A program made the translations under genes and the position numbers. From an unidentified bacterial endosymbiont (GTDB lineage Bacteria > Pseudomonadota > Gammaproteobacteria > Enterobacterales > Enterobacteriaceae), in contig NZ_OU963893.1 of NCBI RefSeq assembly GCF_918797525.1, positions 372,001-436,000 of the forward strand: 64,000 nt of DNA. The letters are read 5' to 3'. The notes below the pieces were generated by a model that was not told the origin of the DNA, ran no database searches, and saw nothing but the letters and a program-made list of their open reading frames with translations. This document shows, in pieces, positions 1-13,422 of this stretch. How positions within the stretch are numbered: position 1 is the stretch's first letter; each line of letters starts with the position of its first letter.

Positions 1-375
1 AAAATACAAATTGCCGAAGGCAAACTGGTACATGAGATCCACCGGGTGCGCGTAATAGATAGCACGCCCTCGATTGTTGAGTATACCTGGATGCCCGTCG
101 CCCTGTTTCCCCATCTTACGCTGGGCCATGTCCAGCAATCCATTTATGCCTACATCACGGATGAACTCGGCTATACCGTGCACAGTGCCCATATGAAGGT
201 CACCGGGCATATCGCCAGCGAACAAGAGATGGCGTGGCTGGAGCGGGCGGAGCCGGTGACGTTAATTCAGGTTGAACAGACGGCGTTTCTTGATAACGGC
301 AAGCTTTTTGAATACTCCTGCGCCCGCCATCTCTGGCAGACCTTCAACTTTGAAACTGATTTTGTCCGTGTCTGA
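1..375 (+). CDS. GntR-family regulator, C-terminal UTRA domain (partial)
   Basis: The reading frame is open from the first base of the window to a TGA at 373-375, so the gene begins outside the window. The GTG at 46 is internal, not a start. The visible 124 residues look like the ligand-binding UTRA domain of HutC/FarR-type GntR regulators: alternating strands, an IVEYTWMP segment, and a final strand ending in E-x-S-x-A-R-H. UTRA domains bind small sugar or amino-acid-like effectors and control the DNA affinity of an N-terminal winged helix that is not visible here. The effector and target genes cannot be told from this fragment. It converges on malG. Confidence 0.7.
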   Translation, partial: KIQIAEGKLVHEIHRVRVIDSTPSIVEYTWMPVALFPHLTLGHVQQSIYAYITDELGYTVHSAHMKVTGHIASEQEMAWLERAEPVTLIQVEQTAFLDNGKLFEYSCARHLWQTFNFETDFVRV

Positions 376-378
376 CAT

Positions 379-403
379 AAAAAAAGGCGGTCCGAAGGCC
401 GCC
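379..403 (-). terminator. Rho-independent terminator of malEFG
   Basis: Read on the minus strand this is a GC-rich stem (GGCGGCC/GACCGCC) with a TTCG tetraloop followed by seven T. It lies about 75 bp downstream of malG. The plus-strand GntR gene could also use the stem, but its T-run is on the wrong side. Confidence 0.75.
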
Positions 404-476
404 AAACAACAGTCACAAGTAAGTTCAATACGATACGTCTAAAGTTGAGGGTTGCAGTGGCATAACATGATGAAAC

Positions 477-1367
477 TTAACCTTTTACCCCGCCCGCCGT
501 CAGGCCGTTAACCAGCCAGCGCTGCGCCAGCAGGAACACAACGGTAATCGGGATGGCAGAAAGCACGGCCGCTGCGGCAAAGTCGCCCCACAGGTAATTT
601 TGCGGATTGAGGTATTGCTGCATACCCACCGCCAGGGTGTAGCTGCTCACATCGCGCAGCAGCAGCGATGCGACCGGCACTTCGGTGATGGCGGCGATAA
701 ACGACAGGATGAACACCACCGCCAGGATAGGTACCGACAGCGGCAGTAGCACCAGGCGGAACGCCTGCCAGGGTGTTGCGCCATCCAACGCCGCTGCTTC
801 TTCCAGCGAGCCATCGATGGTTTCGAAATAGCCTTTGATGGTCCACACATGCAGAGCGATGCCGCCAAGATAGGCGAAGATCACCCCGCCGTGGGTATTC
901 AGGCCGATAAACGGAACATACTGGCCCAGACGGTCAAACAAGGCATATAACGCGACCAGGGAGAGTACCGCCGGGAACATCTGAAAAATTAGCATCCCTT
1001 TTAGCAGCGTGGCTTTGCCCGGGAAACGCATACGGGCAAAGGCGTAAGCACAGGTGGTGGAAAGGGCCACGATCCCGATCGCGGTGATGGTCGCGACTTT
1101 TACCGAGTTCCATAGCCACAGCAGCACCGGGAACGGCGGCGGCGTGATACGGCCATCCGCATGTTCAACGCTGAAGCCCAGCGCTAACTTCCAGTGCTCC
1201 CAGGAGATTTCGTCCGGGATCAGGCTTCCGGTCGCAAAGTTACCCGGGCGCAGTGAGATGGCGATTACCATCAGCAGCGGGAACATAATTGCTGCGATAA
1301 ACGTCAGCAGGCCTACGTGCGTGGCAAAGAGGCGCAGTTTTTGAGATTTGGGTTGGACCATAGACAT
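477..1367 (-). CDS. malG: Maltose/maltodextrin ABC transporter permease MalG
   Basis: This is the inner-membrane permease subunit of the MalFGK2 maltose importer. It is 296 residues, the same length as E. coli MalG, and starts [13 protein letters not shown]. Six hydrophobic segments are visible. The cytoplasmic EAA loop that docks on MalK reads [19 protein letters not shown] around residue 190. The C-terminus GLTAGGVKG is the tail that reaches into the MalE-binding cavity in the known structure. It is the last gene of malEFG, 14 bp after the malF stop. Confidence 0.97.
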   Translation of the reverse strand: MSMVQPKSQKLRLFATHVGLLTFIAAIMFPLLMVIAISLRPGNFATGSLIPDEISWEHWKLALGFSVEHADGRITPPPFPVLLWLWNSVKVATITAIGIVALSTTCAYAFARMRFPGKATLLKGMLIFQMFPAVLSLVALYALFDRLGQYVPFIGLNTHGGVIFAYLGGIALHVWTIKGYFETIDGSLEEAAALDGATPWQAFRLVLLPLSVPILAVVFILSFIAAITEVPVASLLLRDVSSYTLAVGMQQYLNPQNYLWGDFAAAAVLSAIPITVVFLLAQRWLVNGLTAGGVKG

Positions 1368-1381
1368 ATTCTGTCCCCTCC

Positions 1382-2926
1382 TTAGTCGAATTTCATGCGT
1401 GTGGCTTTCAGGTTCACAATCGCCAGGACGCCTACCAGCAGGAAGATCAGGGTGGCAATCGCTGCCGCCAGACCGAAGTCCTGGCCGCCGCCCCCTTCAA
1501 AGGCGATACGGTAGGTGTAGCTTACGAGCAGGTCGGTATAACCTGCAGGCGTGGTGGTACCCAGACGGTCCGGGCCGCCGTTGGTTAACAACTGAATCAG
1601 CACGAAGTTGTTAAAGTTAAAGGCGAAACTGGCAATCATCAGCGGCGTCAGCGGCTTAATCAGTAGCGGCAAGGTAATTTTGAAGAAGTTCTGGAACGGG
1701 CCGGCGCCGTCCATTGCTGAGGCTTCGTACAGATCTTCCGGAATGGCCTTCAGCAGCCCCATGCACAGAATCATCATATACGGGTAGCCCAGCCAGGTAT
1801 TGACGATGATAACCATCGAGCGGGCCGTGGTCGGGTCGCTGAACCAGGCCGGTTTGATGCCGAACAGCGCGCTCAGCATCATATTGATTTCGCCGAAGCT
1901 CTGGTTAAACAGCCCCTTGAAAATAAGAATCGAAATAAACGACGGCACGGCATACGGCAGAATCAACAGCACGCGGTAAATCGCTTTGCCTTTGAGAGAT
2001 TCCCACTGCACGAGACAGGCCAGCACCATGCCTACGGCTACGGTCAGAATGACGGTCAGTACGGAGAAGACCACCGTCCAGACGAAGATGGCGAAGAAGG
2101 GTTTTTGGATGCCTTCGTCGGTGAAAACGCGGGTAAAGTTCTCCCAGCCGATGGTCACGGTATAGCCCGGGCTGAGTTTGTCCTCCCCCCAGCTACCGTC
2201 TGCATTGACGGACTGATAGAAGCCGACGTCGTTGTTCGGGCGGTATTTCACACCGCTCTGGTTGTTGGTCAGCGTGCCGTTATCTGCCAGGGCGTAGAGC
2301 GGTCGCGTGCCAGAGAACTGGCGCAGTGAGCTCATGGTCACTTTGCTTTCATTGGGCAGCATGGCGGTCAGTCGAGTCAGCGCCTGTCGATTTTGGGTGA
2401 TGATACGCAGGTTGGCGCGTTCATCTTCCGGCAGGGCTTCCGTTTCGTTTAAAATCAGCTTCTGCTCGCCGCCAAATTTGAAGGCGTCGGAAATAAAGTG
2501 TTTACCGCTTTCTGTGTCAGTGAGTGCTAACTTCCACTCATCGCCTGCGGGATACAGGCCGAAGTTAAAGCTTTTACCCGCCTGATAAGATCTGTCCATA
2601 AGTACCTGCGTGGCCCGCTCTTGCGCCAGCTGGTTGGTGCTGCTGTAGTTAGTGAAAGCGATGGCGATAGTGCAGATCAACGGGAAGAGAACAAACAGCC
2701 CCATCCCGGCCACACCCGGATAAACATAGCGCCAGGCATAGGCTTTACGGTTGGCGAAAATATACAGGCCAGCAGAGCTTAAAATCAGCGTCATGATGGC
2801 AAAAAGGTACTCCCCTTGTACGTACATTAAAACAACAAGGTAACCCACCAGCAGGCACAGCAGACCAAGCACTGACCATTTCAGCGCGTCGCTTTGCCAC
2901 CAGCGTTTCTTTTTAATGACATCCAT
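1382..2926 (-). CDS. malF: Maltose/maltodextrin ABC transporter permease MalF
   Basis: Second permease subunit of the maltose importer, 514 residues as in E. coli. It begins [18 protein letters not shown], has hydrophobic segments near the N-terminus, then the large periplasmic P2 domain (roughly residues 95-275) that contacts MalE. The C-terminal transmembrane bundle follows. The EAA loop for MalK coupling is [20 protein letters not shown]. It is transcribed with malE and malG, separated from malE by a hairpin expected to reduce its expression relative to the binding protein. Confidence 0.97.
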   Translation of the reverse strand: MDVIKKKRWWQSDALKWSVLGLLCLLVGYLVVLMYVQGEYLFAIMTLILSSAGLYIFANRKAYAWRYVYPGVAGMGLFVLFPLICTIAIAFTNYSSTNQLAQERATQVLMDRSYQAGKSFNFGLYPAGDEWKLALTDTESGKHFISDAFKFGGEQKLILNETEALPEDERANLRIITQNRQALTRLTAMLPNESKVTMSSLRQFSGTRPLYALADNGTLTNNQSGVKYRPNNDVGFYQSVNADGSWGEDKLSPGYTVTIGWENFTRVFTDEGIQKPFFAIFVWTVVFSVLTVILTVAVGMVLACLVQWESLKGKAIYRVLLILPYAVPSFISILIFKGLFNQSFGEINMMLSALFGIKPAWFSDPTTARSMVIIVNTWLGYPYMMILCMGLLKAIPEDLYEASAMDGAGPFQNFFKITLPLLIKPLTPLMIASFAFNFNNFVLIQLLTNGGPDRLGTTTPAGYTDLLVSYTYRIAFEGGGGQDFGLAAAIATLIFLLVGVLAIVNLKATRMKFD

Positions 2927-2955
2927 GGGGTTCTTCCTCTACAACATATTCTGTT

Positions 2956-2981
2956 TTCCCTCTCCCTTAGGGGAGAGGGAA
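2956..2981. repeat. Perfect 11-bp inverted repeat between malE and malF
   Basis: Arms at 2956-2966 and 2971-2981 (TTCCCTCTCCC and its complement) with a 4-base loop. It sits between the malE stop and malF. In E. coli the same position carries REP palindromes that stabilise malE mRNA. The sequence belongs to a small family of similar hairpins in this window. Confidence 0.8.
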
Positions 2982-2989
2982 CTGCGGTA

Positions 2990-4551
<1,562 letters not shown>

Positions 4552-5661
4552 ATGGCGAGCGTACAGCTGCGTAATGTAACGAAGGCCTGGGGCGACGTAG
4601 TGGTGTCGAAGGAGATCAATCTGGACATCACAGAAGGTGAGTTTGTGGTGTTCGTTGGCCCATCTGGCTGTGGTAAATCTACTCTGCTGCGTATGATTGC
4701 CGGTCTTGAAACCATCACCAGCGGCGATTTGTTTATTGGTGATACCCGTATGAACGACATTCCGCCTGCCGAACGTGGCGTAGGTATGGTGTTCCAGTCC
4801 TATGCGCTTTATCCCCACCTGTCCGTTGCCGAGAACATGTCCTTTGGCCTGAAACTGGCTGGTGCGAAGAAAGAGGTGATTAACCCGCGCGTCACCCAGG
4901 TCGCGGAGGTGTTGCAGCTAGGACACCTGCTAGAGCGTAAACCGAAAGCCCTCTCCGGCGGCCAGCGTCAGCGTGTTGCAATCGGCCGTACGCTGGTGGC
5001 AGAACCGCGCGTGTTTCTGCTCGATGAACCGCTTTCTAACCTGGATGCCGCCCTGCGCGCCCAGATGCGTATTGAAATTTCCCGTCTGCACAAACGCCTT
5101 GGCCGCACGATGATTTACGTCACCCACGATCAGGTCGAAGCGATGACCCTGGCCGATAAGATTGTGGTGCTGGACGCCGGTCGTGTGGCGCAGGTGGGGA
5201 AACCACTGGAGCTTTATCACTACCCGGCAGACCGCTTTGTTGCGGGCTTTATTGGCTCGCCAAAGATGAACTTCCTGCCCGTCAAAGTGACCGCAACAGC
5301 CATTGAGCAGGTACAGGTGGAGCTGCCAAACCGCCAGCAGGTCTGGCTTCCGGTCGATAGCGCCAACGTACAGGTGGGGGCCAACATGTCCCTCGGTATT
5401 CGTCCTGAGCATTTACTGCCAAGCCATATCGCTGATGTGACGCTGGAGGGTGTTGTTCAGGTTGTAGAACAGCTTGGTCACGAAACTCAGATTCATATCC
5501 AGATCCCCGCCATCCGTCAGAACCTGGTCTACCGCCAGAACGACGTGGTGTTGGTAGAAGAGGGTGCCACATTCGCTATCGGTTTGCCGCCAGAGCGTTG
5601 CCATTTGTTCCGTGAGGATGGCACTGCATGTCGTCGGTTGCACAAAGAGCCAGGCGTTTAA
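4552..5661 (+). CDS. malK: Maltose transporter ATPase MalK
   Basis: ATPase of the maltose importer, 369 residues. The N-terminal ABC domain shows Walker [10 protein letters not shown] (about 36-44), Q-loop [10 protein letters not shown], signature LSGGQRQR, Walker [13 protein letters not shown] and the H-loop THDQ. The C-terminal OB-type regulatory domain (about 240 onward) is the part known to bind MalT and enzyme IIA-Glc. GGGAGAAGG precedes the ATG. It is the first gene of malK-lamB-malM and is about two residues shorter than E. coli MalK, within the regulatory domain. Confidence 0.97.
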   Translation: MASVQLRNVTKAWGDVVVSKEINLDITEGEFVVFVGPSGCGKSTLLRMIAGLETITSGDLFIGDTRMNDIPPAERGVGMVFQSYALYPHLSVAENMSFGLKLAGAKKEVINPRVTQVAEVLQLGHLLERKPKALSGGQRQRVAIGRTLVAEPRVFLLDEPLSNLDAALRAQMRIEISRLHKRLGRTMIYVTHDQVEAMTLADKIVVLDAGRVAQVGKPLELYHYPADRFVAGFIGSPKMNFLPVKVTATAIEQVQVELPNRQQVWLPVDSANVQVGANMSLGIRPEHLLPSHIADVTLEGVVQVVEQLGHETQIHIQIPAIRQNLVYRQNDVVLVEEGATFAIGLPPERCHLFREDGTACRRLHKEPGV

Positions 5662-5696
5662 GCAATCCCAAAAGAAGACGCGAAGCCGACAGGTGA

Positions 5697-7040
<1,344 letters not shown>

Positions 7041-7069
7041 GTGGTTAGACCTGACGTAATGACCTAAAA

Positions 7070-7092
7070 AGAGGGGCGAAAGCCCCTCTCTC
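7070..7092 (+). terminator. Hairpin terminator after lamB
   Basis: Stem AGAGGGGC (7070-7077) and GCCCCTCT (7082-7089) with a GAAA loop and pyrimidine-rich tail. It probably attenuates transcription into malM, which has no clear promoter of its own. Confidence 0.75.
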
Positions 7093-7154
7093 CTTAGGGC
7101 GCTGCGCGCTATTGCCTGGCCACCGCAGTGCTCATGCTATCAGAGGTAATAACA

Positions 7155-8102
7155 ATGAAAATGAAGAAAAGTCTCGTCGCGCTGTGCCTCTCTGCGGGGC
7201 TGCTGGCCTGTGCGCCAGCGCTCACCTTTGCAGACGTCAATTTCGTGCCACAAAATACCAGCGCTGCGCCAGCCATTCCGGCTGCGGCGCTCCAGCAGTT
7301 GACCTGGACGCCTGTGGACCAGTCCAAAACGCAGTCAACCCAGCTTTCTACGGGCGGTCAGCAGTTAAACGTTTCCGGTATTACCGGCCCGGTTGCTGCC
7401 TACAGCGTTCCGGCAAACATCGGTGAGCTGACCCTGACGCTCACCAGCGAAGTGAACAAACAAACCAGTTTATTTGCCCCTAACGTGCTCATTCTTGACC
7501 AGAATCTGACACCATCGGCTTTCTTCCCGAGCAGCTACTTTAGCTATCAGGAGCCGGGCGTGATGAGTGCCGATCGCCTGCAGGGCGTTATGCGCCTGAC
7601 GCCCGCACTGGGACAGCAAAAAATCTATGTGCTGGTATTTACCACGGAGAAAGATTTACAGCAGACCACTAAGCTGCTTGACCCAGCGAAAGCCTATGCG
7701 AAGGGGACCGGAAACGCCGTCCCGGACATTCCTGACCCCATTGCCCGTCACACCACGGATGGCCTGGTCAAACTCAACGTCTCTACCAATAGCGCTTCCA
7801 GCGTGCTCGTTGGCCCGCTGTTCGGTTCGTCCGGTCCGGGTCCGGTTACCGTGGGTAACACGGCAGCGCCAGCGTATGCCGCCCCTGCAGCCGTTGCTGC
7901 TCCGGCCGCCGCCGCCCCTGCTCCCGCGAAACCTTCCGGGCCTGTCCTCAACGACACCGAAACGTACTTCAATAATGCCATTAAGCAGGCAGTGAAGAGT
8001 GGCGATGTCGACAAAGCGCTGAAGCTGCTTGATGAAGCCGAGCGTTTAGGTTCAACCACTGCCCGTTCCACCTTTATCAGCAGTGTAAAAGGCAAGGGGT
8101 GA
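7155..8102 (+). CDS. malM: Maltose operon periplasmic protein MalM
   Basis: Periplasmic protein of unknown biochemical role encoded at the end of the malK-lamB operon. The start is ATG 7155 (MKMKKSLVALCL), preceded by AGAGGT; an ATG nine codons upstream extends the frame but lacks homology. A 26-residue signal ends LTFA before DVNFVPQNTS. The middle contains an Ala/Pro-rich linker (about residues 235-260) and the C-terminus is a short helical domain ending FISSVKGKG. A LLAC motif lies in the signal region; it resembles a lipobox but its second residue is atypical, so lipidation is only a possibility. Confidence 0.94.
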   Translation: MKMKKSLVALCLSAGLLACAPALTFADVNFVPQNTSAAPAIPAAALQQLTWTPVDQSKTQSTQLSTGGQQLNVSGITGPVAAYSVPANIGELTLTLTSEVNKQTSLFAPNVLILDQNLTPSAFFPSSYFSYQEPGVMSADRLQGVMRLTPALGQQKIYVLVFTTEKDLQQTTKLLDPAKAYAKGTGNAVPDIPDPIARHTTDGLVKLNVSTNSASSVLVGPLFGSSGPGPVTVGNTAAPAYAAPAAVAAPAAAAPAPAKPSGPVLNDTETYFNNAIKQAVKSGDVDKALKLLDEAERLGSTTARSTFISSVKGKG

Positions 8103-8134
8103 CCGTCTCCCCACAGTGCTGATTTGTTCGTTTT

Positions 8135-8163
8135 AGTGCGCCTGAAGGGGCGCACTTTTTTTT
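8135..8163 (+). terminator. Rho-independent terminator after malM
   Basis: Stem AGTGCGCC (8135-8142) and GGCGCACT (8149-8156) followed by eight or more T. Ends the malK-lamB-malM transcript. Confidence 0.9.
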
Positions 8164-8280
8164 GTGTTATCCGTATTGTTGCGCTGTTGTTGCAATAGTG
8201 ATCGCTAAATATCGTTTGGCCGCCCTGAATCCGCTTTTCTGCGATACAATGCCATTACGTTATGTATCGGAGACTCTGGC

Positions 8281-8778
8281 ATGTCACACCCTGCGTTAAC
8301 GCAACTGCGTGCGCTGCGCTATTTCGAGCAAATACCCGCGCTTGACCCGACGCAACTCGACTGGTTGCTGCTGGAAGATTCCATGACGAAACGTTTTGAA
8401 CAACAGGGCAAAACGGTTACGGTGACGATAATTCAGGAAGGGTTTGTCTCTTCGGCTGATATTGCCGCCGAGCTGCCGCTGTTGCCGCCAGAAGAACGTT
8501 ACTGGCTGCGTGAAATTCTACTCTGCGCTGACGGCGAGCCCTGGCTTGCCGGGCGGACAGTCGTGCCTGAATCCTCCCTGTCCGGGCCGGAGCTGGCGCT
8601 GCAACAACTGGGAAAAACGCCGCTGGGGCGCTATCTTTTTACGTCGTCCCGGCTAACCCGTGATTTTATTGAAATTGGACGCGATGCCGAACTGTGGGGG
8701 CGTCGTTCCCGCCTTCGCCTGAGTGGTAAACCGTTAATTCTGACGGAGCTTTTTTTACCGGCGTCGCCGTTGTACTAA
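8281..8778 (+). CDS. ubiC: Chorismate--pyruvate lyase UbiC
   Basis: Converts chorismate to 4-hydroxybenzoate and pyruvate, the first committed step of ubiquinone synthesis, in the cytosol. It has 165 residues as in E. coli. Family features visible are the LLREDSMT-like segment (here [10 protein letters not shown]), the RYWLREILL segment and the product-binding LGRYLF. The C-terminal [10 protein letters not shown] is also typical. It is followed after 12 bp by ubiA, which uses the product. Confidence 0.96.
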   Translation: MSHPALTQLRALRYFEQIPALDPTQLDWLLLEDSMTKRFEQQGKTVTVTIIQEGFVSSADIAAELPLLPPEERYWLREILLCADGEPWLAGRTVVPESSLSGPELALQQLGKTPLGRYLFTSSRLTRDFIEIGRDAELWGRRSRLRLSGKPLILTELFLPASPLY

Positions 8779-8790
8779 GAGGAAGAAAAA

Positions 8791-9660
8791 ATGGAGTGGA
8801 GCCTGACGCAAAGCAAGCTGCTGGCCTATCACCGCTTAATGCGTACAGATAAACCCATTGGCGCATTACTGTTGCTATGGCCAACCTTATGGGCATTGTG
8901 GGTAGCGACCCCAGGCATACCACCGCTGTGGATCCTGGGCGTGTTCATTGCTGGCGTCTGGCTGATGCGCGCGGCGGGCTGTGTCGTTAATGACTATGCA
9001 GACAGAAAATTCGACGGCCATGTTAAACGTACCGCTAACCGCCCCCTGCCAAGTGGACAGGTCACCGGGAAAGAGGCTCGGGCGCTGTTTGTTGTGCTGG
9101 TGCTGCTCTCCTTCCTGCTGGTATTAACGCTCAATACCATGACGATTCTGCTCTCCGTTGCGGCGCTCGCATTAGCGTGGGTTTATCCCTTCATGAAGCG
9201 TTATACCCATCTGCCACAGGTGGTGTTAGGTGCCGCGTTTGGCTGGTCGATACCTATGGCATTTGCCGCGGTAAGTGAATCTTTACCGCTCAGCTGCTGG
9301 CTGATGTTCCTCGCCAATATCCTCTGGGCGGTGGCGTACGATACGCAATATGCGATGGTCGACCGCGACGATGACCTGAAAATTGGCATCAAATCAACCG
9401 CGATCCTGTTTGGTCGTCAGGACAATACGATCATCGGTATTCTGCAGGTTGCTGTGCTGGCGTTGATGGTGGCAATTGGCCGCCTGAACGAGCTGAACTG
9501 GGCGTTCTACTGGTCAGTACTTATCGCGGGTTTGCTGTTTGCGTATCAGCAGAAGCTTCTCGCGAAGCGCGAGCGTGAAGCGTGCTTTAAGGCATTTTTG
9601 AATAATAACTATGTCGGGCTGGTGCTGTTTTTAGGACTGGCAATGAGTTACTGGTATTAA
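8791..9660 (+). CDS. ubiA: 4-hydroxybenzoate octaprenyltransferase UbiA
   Basis: Inner-membrane prenyltransferase joining 4-hydroxybenzoate to octaprenyl diphosphate. 289 residues with about eight to nine hydrophobic helices. The two Mg2+-diphosphate motifs are NDYADRKFD (about residue 67) and DRDDD (about residue 190). GAGGAAG precedes the ATG. It is co-transcribed with ubiC. Confidence 0.97.
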   Translation: MEWSLTQSKLLAYHRLMRTDKPIGALLLLWPTLWALWVATPGIPPLWILGVFIAGVWLMRAAGCVVNDYADRKFDGHVKRTANRPLPSGQVTGKEARALFVVLVLLSFLLVLTLNTMTILLSVAALALAWVYPFMKRYTHLPQVVLGAAFGWSIPMAFAAVSESLPLSCWLMFLANILWAVAYDTQYAMVDRDDDLKIGIKSTAILFGRQDNTIIGILQVAVLALMVAIGRLNELNWAFYWSVLIAGLLFAYQQKLLAKREREACFKAFLNNNYVGLVLFLGLAMSYWY

Positions 9661-9682
9661 TTATCCCTATGGCGAGTAAAAA

Positions 9683-9713
9683 CCCGGTAAGCGTGAGTGC
9701 CACCGGGCTTTTT
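9683..9713. terminator. Bidirectional terminator between ubiA and plsB
   Basis: Stem CCCGGT (9683-9688) and ACCGGG (9702-9707), with A-run on the left and T-run on the right. It separates convergent ubiA and plsB. Confidence 0.8.
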
Positions 9714-9717
9714 CCCA

Positions 9718-12138
9718 TCACTCGTCCTGAGTGGCGCTCTCAATCGTCAAACGCACATCCGACGTAATCAGCCCGGCAAGCATCTGATAAACCTTGAGCG
9801 TTTCTTCCGGTTCGGCATCGCCCGTATCGCTGATAAACCCTTCATCACGCAGCGTCAGCACCAACGAACTGAAGACCGCTTTATCGAAGAATTCGGGAGC
9901 GTTAATACCATGCAAAACAGACAGGCGCTGTGCCAGCGTCCGGCTCTCTTTTTCCAGCGTTCCGCGGTTGATAGACGGATTGACGCTCAGCAGCCAGAAG
10001 GTTATAGCGTAGCGCTGTAGCGTTTCACGCGCACCGGCCGCCAGCAGTTGCAGGGTTCGGGAACGTGAAGGATTAATGGTGAGTTGGTCGTTATTGACGG
10101 TAATCAGCCCCTGGCGACGCATCTCTTCCGTCATCTTATCCAGCTCAACCGCCAGCTCCTCCTTGCTCCAGCGCAGGAACAACTCGGTTTTCAGCATGGG
10201 GTAGAGCGTCTCGACGTGGCGCAGCAGCTCCTCACGTGAGATATGGCGGTGCTGCGTAACGATCGCGGCCATCAGTGACGGCAGCATCAGCATATGCGTG
10301 ATGTTGTTGCGATAGTACGTCATCAGCACGGCCTGTTCGCGTGGCAGAATAATAATGTCGCCGATTGTGTCTTTCTCGACTTCAAATTTGTTCATCTGCA
10401 GCGCATGTTCGATCAGCTCGTTCGCGGTGCTGGTTGGCACGGTCGAATCCACCGAGTACGGCACGTTACGCATAATGTCCAGATAACAATCCAACTGCTC
10501 GGTGAGCTGTTCCCGTGTCAATGAACGCTGGCGTGAGGCCAGTAGCGCCGTGCAGCACAGGTTCATGGCGTTTGCCGCACCTGCGTTGTTAATGCGAACC
10601 ATAAGCTCCGCGGCGATGCTGTTTACCGTCGGGGTTAGCCAGGCGGGGCGGATCGCTTCGATAGGGTCAATGGATTCACGCCATTCCGGCACACGGGTGT
10701 TCAGGTACGTCATCAGCGGCATAGGTTCGCCAAAGTTAACGTAGCCCTGGCCGAGATTGCGCAATTTGCTCAGGCCGCGCATCATCTGCAGCAGGCTCTC
10801 TTTCTCTTTGGTCGCCCCCCGCAGCTCTTTTGCATACGTGCCCACTTCCATTACGTGCTCGTAACCGATGTAAATCGGCACCAGCGTAATTGGACGAGTA
10901 CCGCCTCGCAGCATCGCCTGAATGGTCATCGACAGGGTGCCGGTCTTCGGATCGAGCAGACGCCCGGTACGAGAACGACCGCCTTCGACGAAGTACTCAA
11001 CGGAATAACCCCGACTGAACAGTTCGCCCAAATATTCGCGAAATACGGTGGAGTAGAGCTTGTTGCCCTTAAAGGTACGACGAATAAAGAATGCGCCCAG
11101 GCGACGGAAAATCGGGCCTGCTGGCCAAAAGTTCAGGTTAATTCCGGCCGCAATATGTGGCGGGACCAGTCCCTGGTGATAAAGCACATAAGAGAGCAGC
11201 AGGTAGTCCATGTGGCTACGGTGGCAAGGCACATAGACAATTTCGTGACCATCGTGGGCCAGTTGACGCACGCGTTCCGCGTTATGGACGTTGATGCCCT
11301 GATAGAGGCGGTTCCACGTGAAACTCAGGATCCGGTCAGAAAGACGAATCATCTCATAGGAGAAGTTCGCCGCGATCTCTTCCATCAGCGCAATGGCGTT
11401 CTGCTGTGCTTTTTCGTGTGAAATCTTCTTGCTACGCGCTTCATCTTCAACGGCACGGGCGATAGCTTTAGAGGCCAGCAATTTGTTGAATAGATCCTGT
11501 CGCGCCGGGAGGCGAGGCCCAACGGCGGCCAGGCGCTGACGAGCGAAGTGCATACGCGCTACGCGCGCCAGCTTTTGCGCGATGATTTTATCAGTACCGT
11601 GCTCGTCCGCCATTCGGCGTAGCGAAACGGAAGGGGAGAAGCGCACAAAGCTGTCACGTCCCAGCCAGGAGACAGCGAAGAATTTTTGGATGCCGTTCAG
11701 CATGCGCAGCGGTGGGTTCTCTTCCCCTTTCTCGCGACCCGGTCGGCGACCGAACATCACGGAAACCGGCACCATCTGCACATCCAGATCGGGATTGCTG
11801 CGGTGCAGGTCAAGGTACTCGTGGAACAGCTTGATGGACTCTTCTTTTGGCGTGTAATAAGTAAACACGCGCGGCCCGCCGTGAATGAACACGTAACGCG
11901 GTAGCAGAGCGCCGTCAATTTCCAGCGGTTCAAGCGGATCGGGTAAATCATGCGCCAGACACTGGGCGCGAAGCGTCAGTAAATCTGCCTTCGAGTTATA
12001 AGGCAAAACGTACATAATGGGGCGCGAGGTATCGAGCCCCAATTCCAGCGCGGGTTCTGCTGGAATAGACTTACTTTTTACCAGGACGCTTAGTGGTAAA
12101 TTCAGTAATTTGTAGTAAATTCGTGGCCAGCCGGACAT
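9718..12138 (-). CDS. plsB: Glycerol-3-phosphate acyltransferase PlsB
   Basis: Inner-membrane enzyme that acylates sn-glycerol-3-phosphate at position 1, starting phospholipid synthesis. The acyltransferase core has the HX4D motif HRSHMD near residue 306, then the glycerol-3-phosphate site motifs [19 protein letters not shown] and PIYIGYE. The start given ([18 protein letters not shown]) makes 806 residues, matching E. coli PlsB. An upstream in-frame ATG at 12201 would add 21 residues and resembles the older 827-residue annotation. The gene diverges from dgkA, another phospholipid-cycle gene. Confidence 0.94.
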   Translation of the reverse strand: MSGWPRIYYKLLNLPLSVLVKSKSIPAEPALELGLDTSRPIMYVLPYNSKADLLTLRAQCLAHDLPDPLEPLEIDGALLPRYVFIHGGPRVFTYYTPKEESIKLFHEYLDLHRSNPDLDVQMVPVSVMFGRRPGREKGEENPPLRMLNGIQKFFAVSWLGRDSFVRFSPSVSLRRMADEHGTDKIIAQKLARVARMHFARQRLAAVGPRLPARQDLFNKLLASKAIARAVEDEARSKKISHEKAQQNAIALMEEIAANFSYEMIRLSDRILSFTWNRLYQGINVHNAERVRQLAHDGHEIVYVPCHRSHMDYLLLSYVLYHQGLVPPHIAAGINLNFWPAGPIFRRLGAFFIRRTFKGNKLYSTVFREYLGELFSRGYSVEYFVEGGRSRTGRLLDPKTGTLSMTIQAMLRGGTRPITLVPIYIGYEHVMEVGTYAKELRGATKEKESLLQMMRGLSKLRNLGQGYVNFGEPMPLMTYLNTRVPEWRESIDPIEAIRPAWLTPTVNSIAAELMVRINNAGAANAMNLCCTALLASRQRSLTREQLTEQLDCYLDIMRNVPYSVDSTVPTSTANELIEHALQMNKFEVEKDTIGDIIILPREQAVLMTYYRNNITHMLMLPSLMAAIVTQHRHISREELLRHVETLYPMLKTELFLRWSKEELAVELDKMTEEMRRQGLITVNNDQLTINPSRSRTLQLLAAGARETLQRYAITFWLLSVNPSINRGTLEKESRTLAQRLSVLHGINAPEFFDKAVFSSLVLTLRDEGFISDTGDAEPEETLKVYQMLAGLITSDVRLTIESATQDE

Positions 12139-12272
12139 AAACGATGTAAAGCCTCTGGTTAATAATGCAAATGCGGCGCAAGGATAACAGAAAGCGCGCA
12201 AAATTTCTGTTGTTACCCGTCATACTTCAGGCGGTATAGTTACTGACGCTGTTTCCAATAAAAGGTTCTAAA

Positions 12273-12641
12273 ATGGCCAATAATACCACTGGGTTAACCC
12301 GCATCATCAAAGCTGCCAGCTATTCATGGAAGGGGTTTCATGCCGCGTGGGCCAATGAAGCCGCTTTCCGTCAGGAGAGCATCGTCGCCCTCGTCGCGGT
12401 GGTCGTCGCCTGTTTCCTTGATGTCGATGCTATTACCCGCGTTCTTCTCATCGGCTCCGTGCTTCTGGTGATGATAGTGGAAATTCTCAATAGTGCTATA
12501 GAGGCCGTCGTTGACCGTATTGGATCGGATTTCCATGAGCTCTCTGGCCGGGCGAAAGATATGGGGTCTGCTGCTGTCCTGCTGGCGATGATAATCGCGG
12601 CAATCACCTGGGTCACGCTGTTGTGGTCGCATTTTCGATGA
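12273..12641 (+). CDS. dgkA: Diacylglycerol kinase DgkA
   Basis: Small trimeric inner-membrane kinase that phosphorylates diacylglycerol released by membrane-derived oligosaccharide synthesis. 122 residues with an amphipathic N-terminus and three transmembrane helices. The conserved EILNSAIEAVVDRIG segment (about residues 69-83) carries the catalytic Glu and Asn. AAAAGG lies upstream of ATG. Divergent from plsB. Confidence 0.97.
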   Translation: MANNTTGLTRIIKAASYSWKGFHAAWANEAAFRQESIVALVAVVVACFLDVDAITRVLLIGSVLLVMIVEILNSAIEAVVDRIGSDFHELSGRAKDMGSAAVLLAMIIAAITWVTLLWSHFR

Positions 12642-12704
12642 GCCTCGAAGAATAATTAAGTCCCTGGTTTTTTGTGCAGTTTTTGGTTCCATAATCGACT
12701 TTGA

Positions 12705-12741
12705 CTGTATATACTCACAGCATAACTGTATATACACCCAG
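12705..12741 (+). promoter_or_regulatory. Two LexA (SOS) boxes upstream of lexA
   Basis: Box 1 is CTGTATATACTCACAG at 12705-12720 and box 2 is CTGTATATACACCCAG at 12726-12741. Both match the CTG-N10-CAG consensus, in the tandem arrangement of the E. coli lexA operator. GGGGGCGG, the ribosome-binding site, follows directly. Confidence 0.95.
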
Positions 12742-12749
12742 GGGGCGGA

Positions 12750-13358
12750 ATGAAAGCGTTAACGACCAGGCAGCAAGAGGTGTTTGATCTCATCCGGGAT
12801 CACATCAGCCAGACGGGTATGCCACCCACGCGTGCGGAAATCGCTCAGCGTCTGGGCTTCCGTTCTCCAAATGCTGCCGAGGAACACCTTAAAGCGCTCG
12901 CGCGCAAAGGCGTGATTGAGATTGTTTCAGGTGCTTCACGTGGCATCCGCCTGTTGGTGGAAGAGGAGACGGGCATTCCACTGATTGGCCGTGTCGCTGC
13001 CGGTGAACCTCTGCTGGCACAACAGCATATTGAAGGGCACTATCAGGTCGATCCTGGTATGTTTAAGCCGAGCGCGGATTTCTTGCTGCGTGTAAGCGGT
13101 ATGTCAATGAAAGATATCGGCATTCTCGACGGTGACCTACTTGCAGTGCATAAAACGCAGGACGTGCGCAACGGCCAGGTAGTGGTTGCGCGCATTGATG
13201 ATGAAGTGACCGTCAAGCGTCTTAAGAAACAGGGTAATACCGTTCAACTGCTGCCAGAAAACAACGAATTTACCCCGATTATGGTGGATCTCCGCGAGCA
13301 GAACTTCTCTATCGAAGGGCTAGCGGTTGGCGTTATTCGCAACGGTGAATGGCTCTAA
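12750..13358 (+). CDS. lexA: LexA SOS repressor / self-cleaving protease
   Basis: Represses SOS genes and cleaves itself when RecA filaments form. 202 residues. The N-terminal winged helix ([12 protein letters not shown] ... [21 protein letters not shown]) is followed by the cleavage site VAAGEP (Ala84-Gly85). The S24-type catalytic Ser119 lies in SGMSMKD and Lys156 in [10 protein letters not shown]. Autoregulated by two upstream boxes; dinF follows and is in the same operon in E. coli. Confidence 0.98.
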   Translation: MKALTTRQQEVFDLIRDHISQTGMPPTRAEIAQRLGFRSPNAAEEHLKALARKGVIEIVSGASRGIRLLVEEETGIPLIGRVAAGEPLLAQQHIEGHYQVDPGMFKPSADFLLRVSGMSMKDIGILDGDLLAVHKTQDVRNGQVVVARIDDEVTVKRLKKQGNTVQLLPENNEFTPIMVDLREQNFSIEGLAVGVIRNGEWL

Positions 13359-13422
13359 CTCCTCCCTGACAGGCTGCGAAATCACCGTGGCCTGATTCAC
13401 TTTTTTCTTTCCCGGTAATGTC

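Noticed and set aside
10855..11421. 188-codon frame opposite plsB
   Set aside because: Antisense shadow of plsB.
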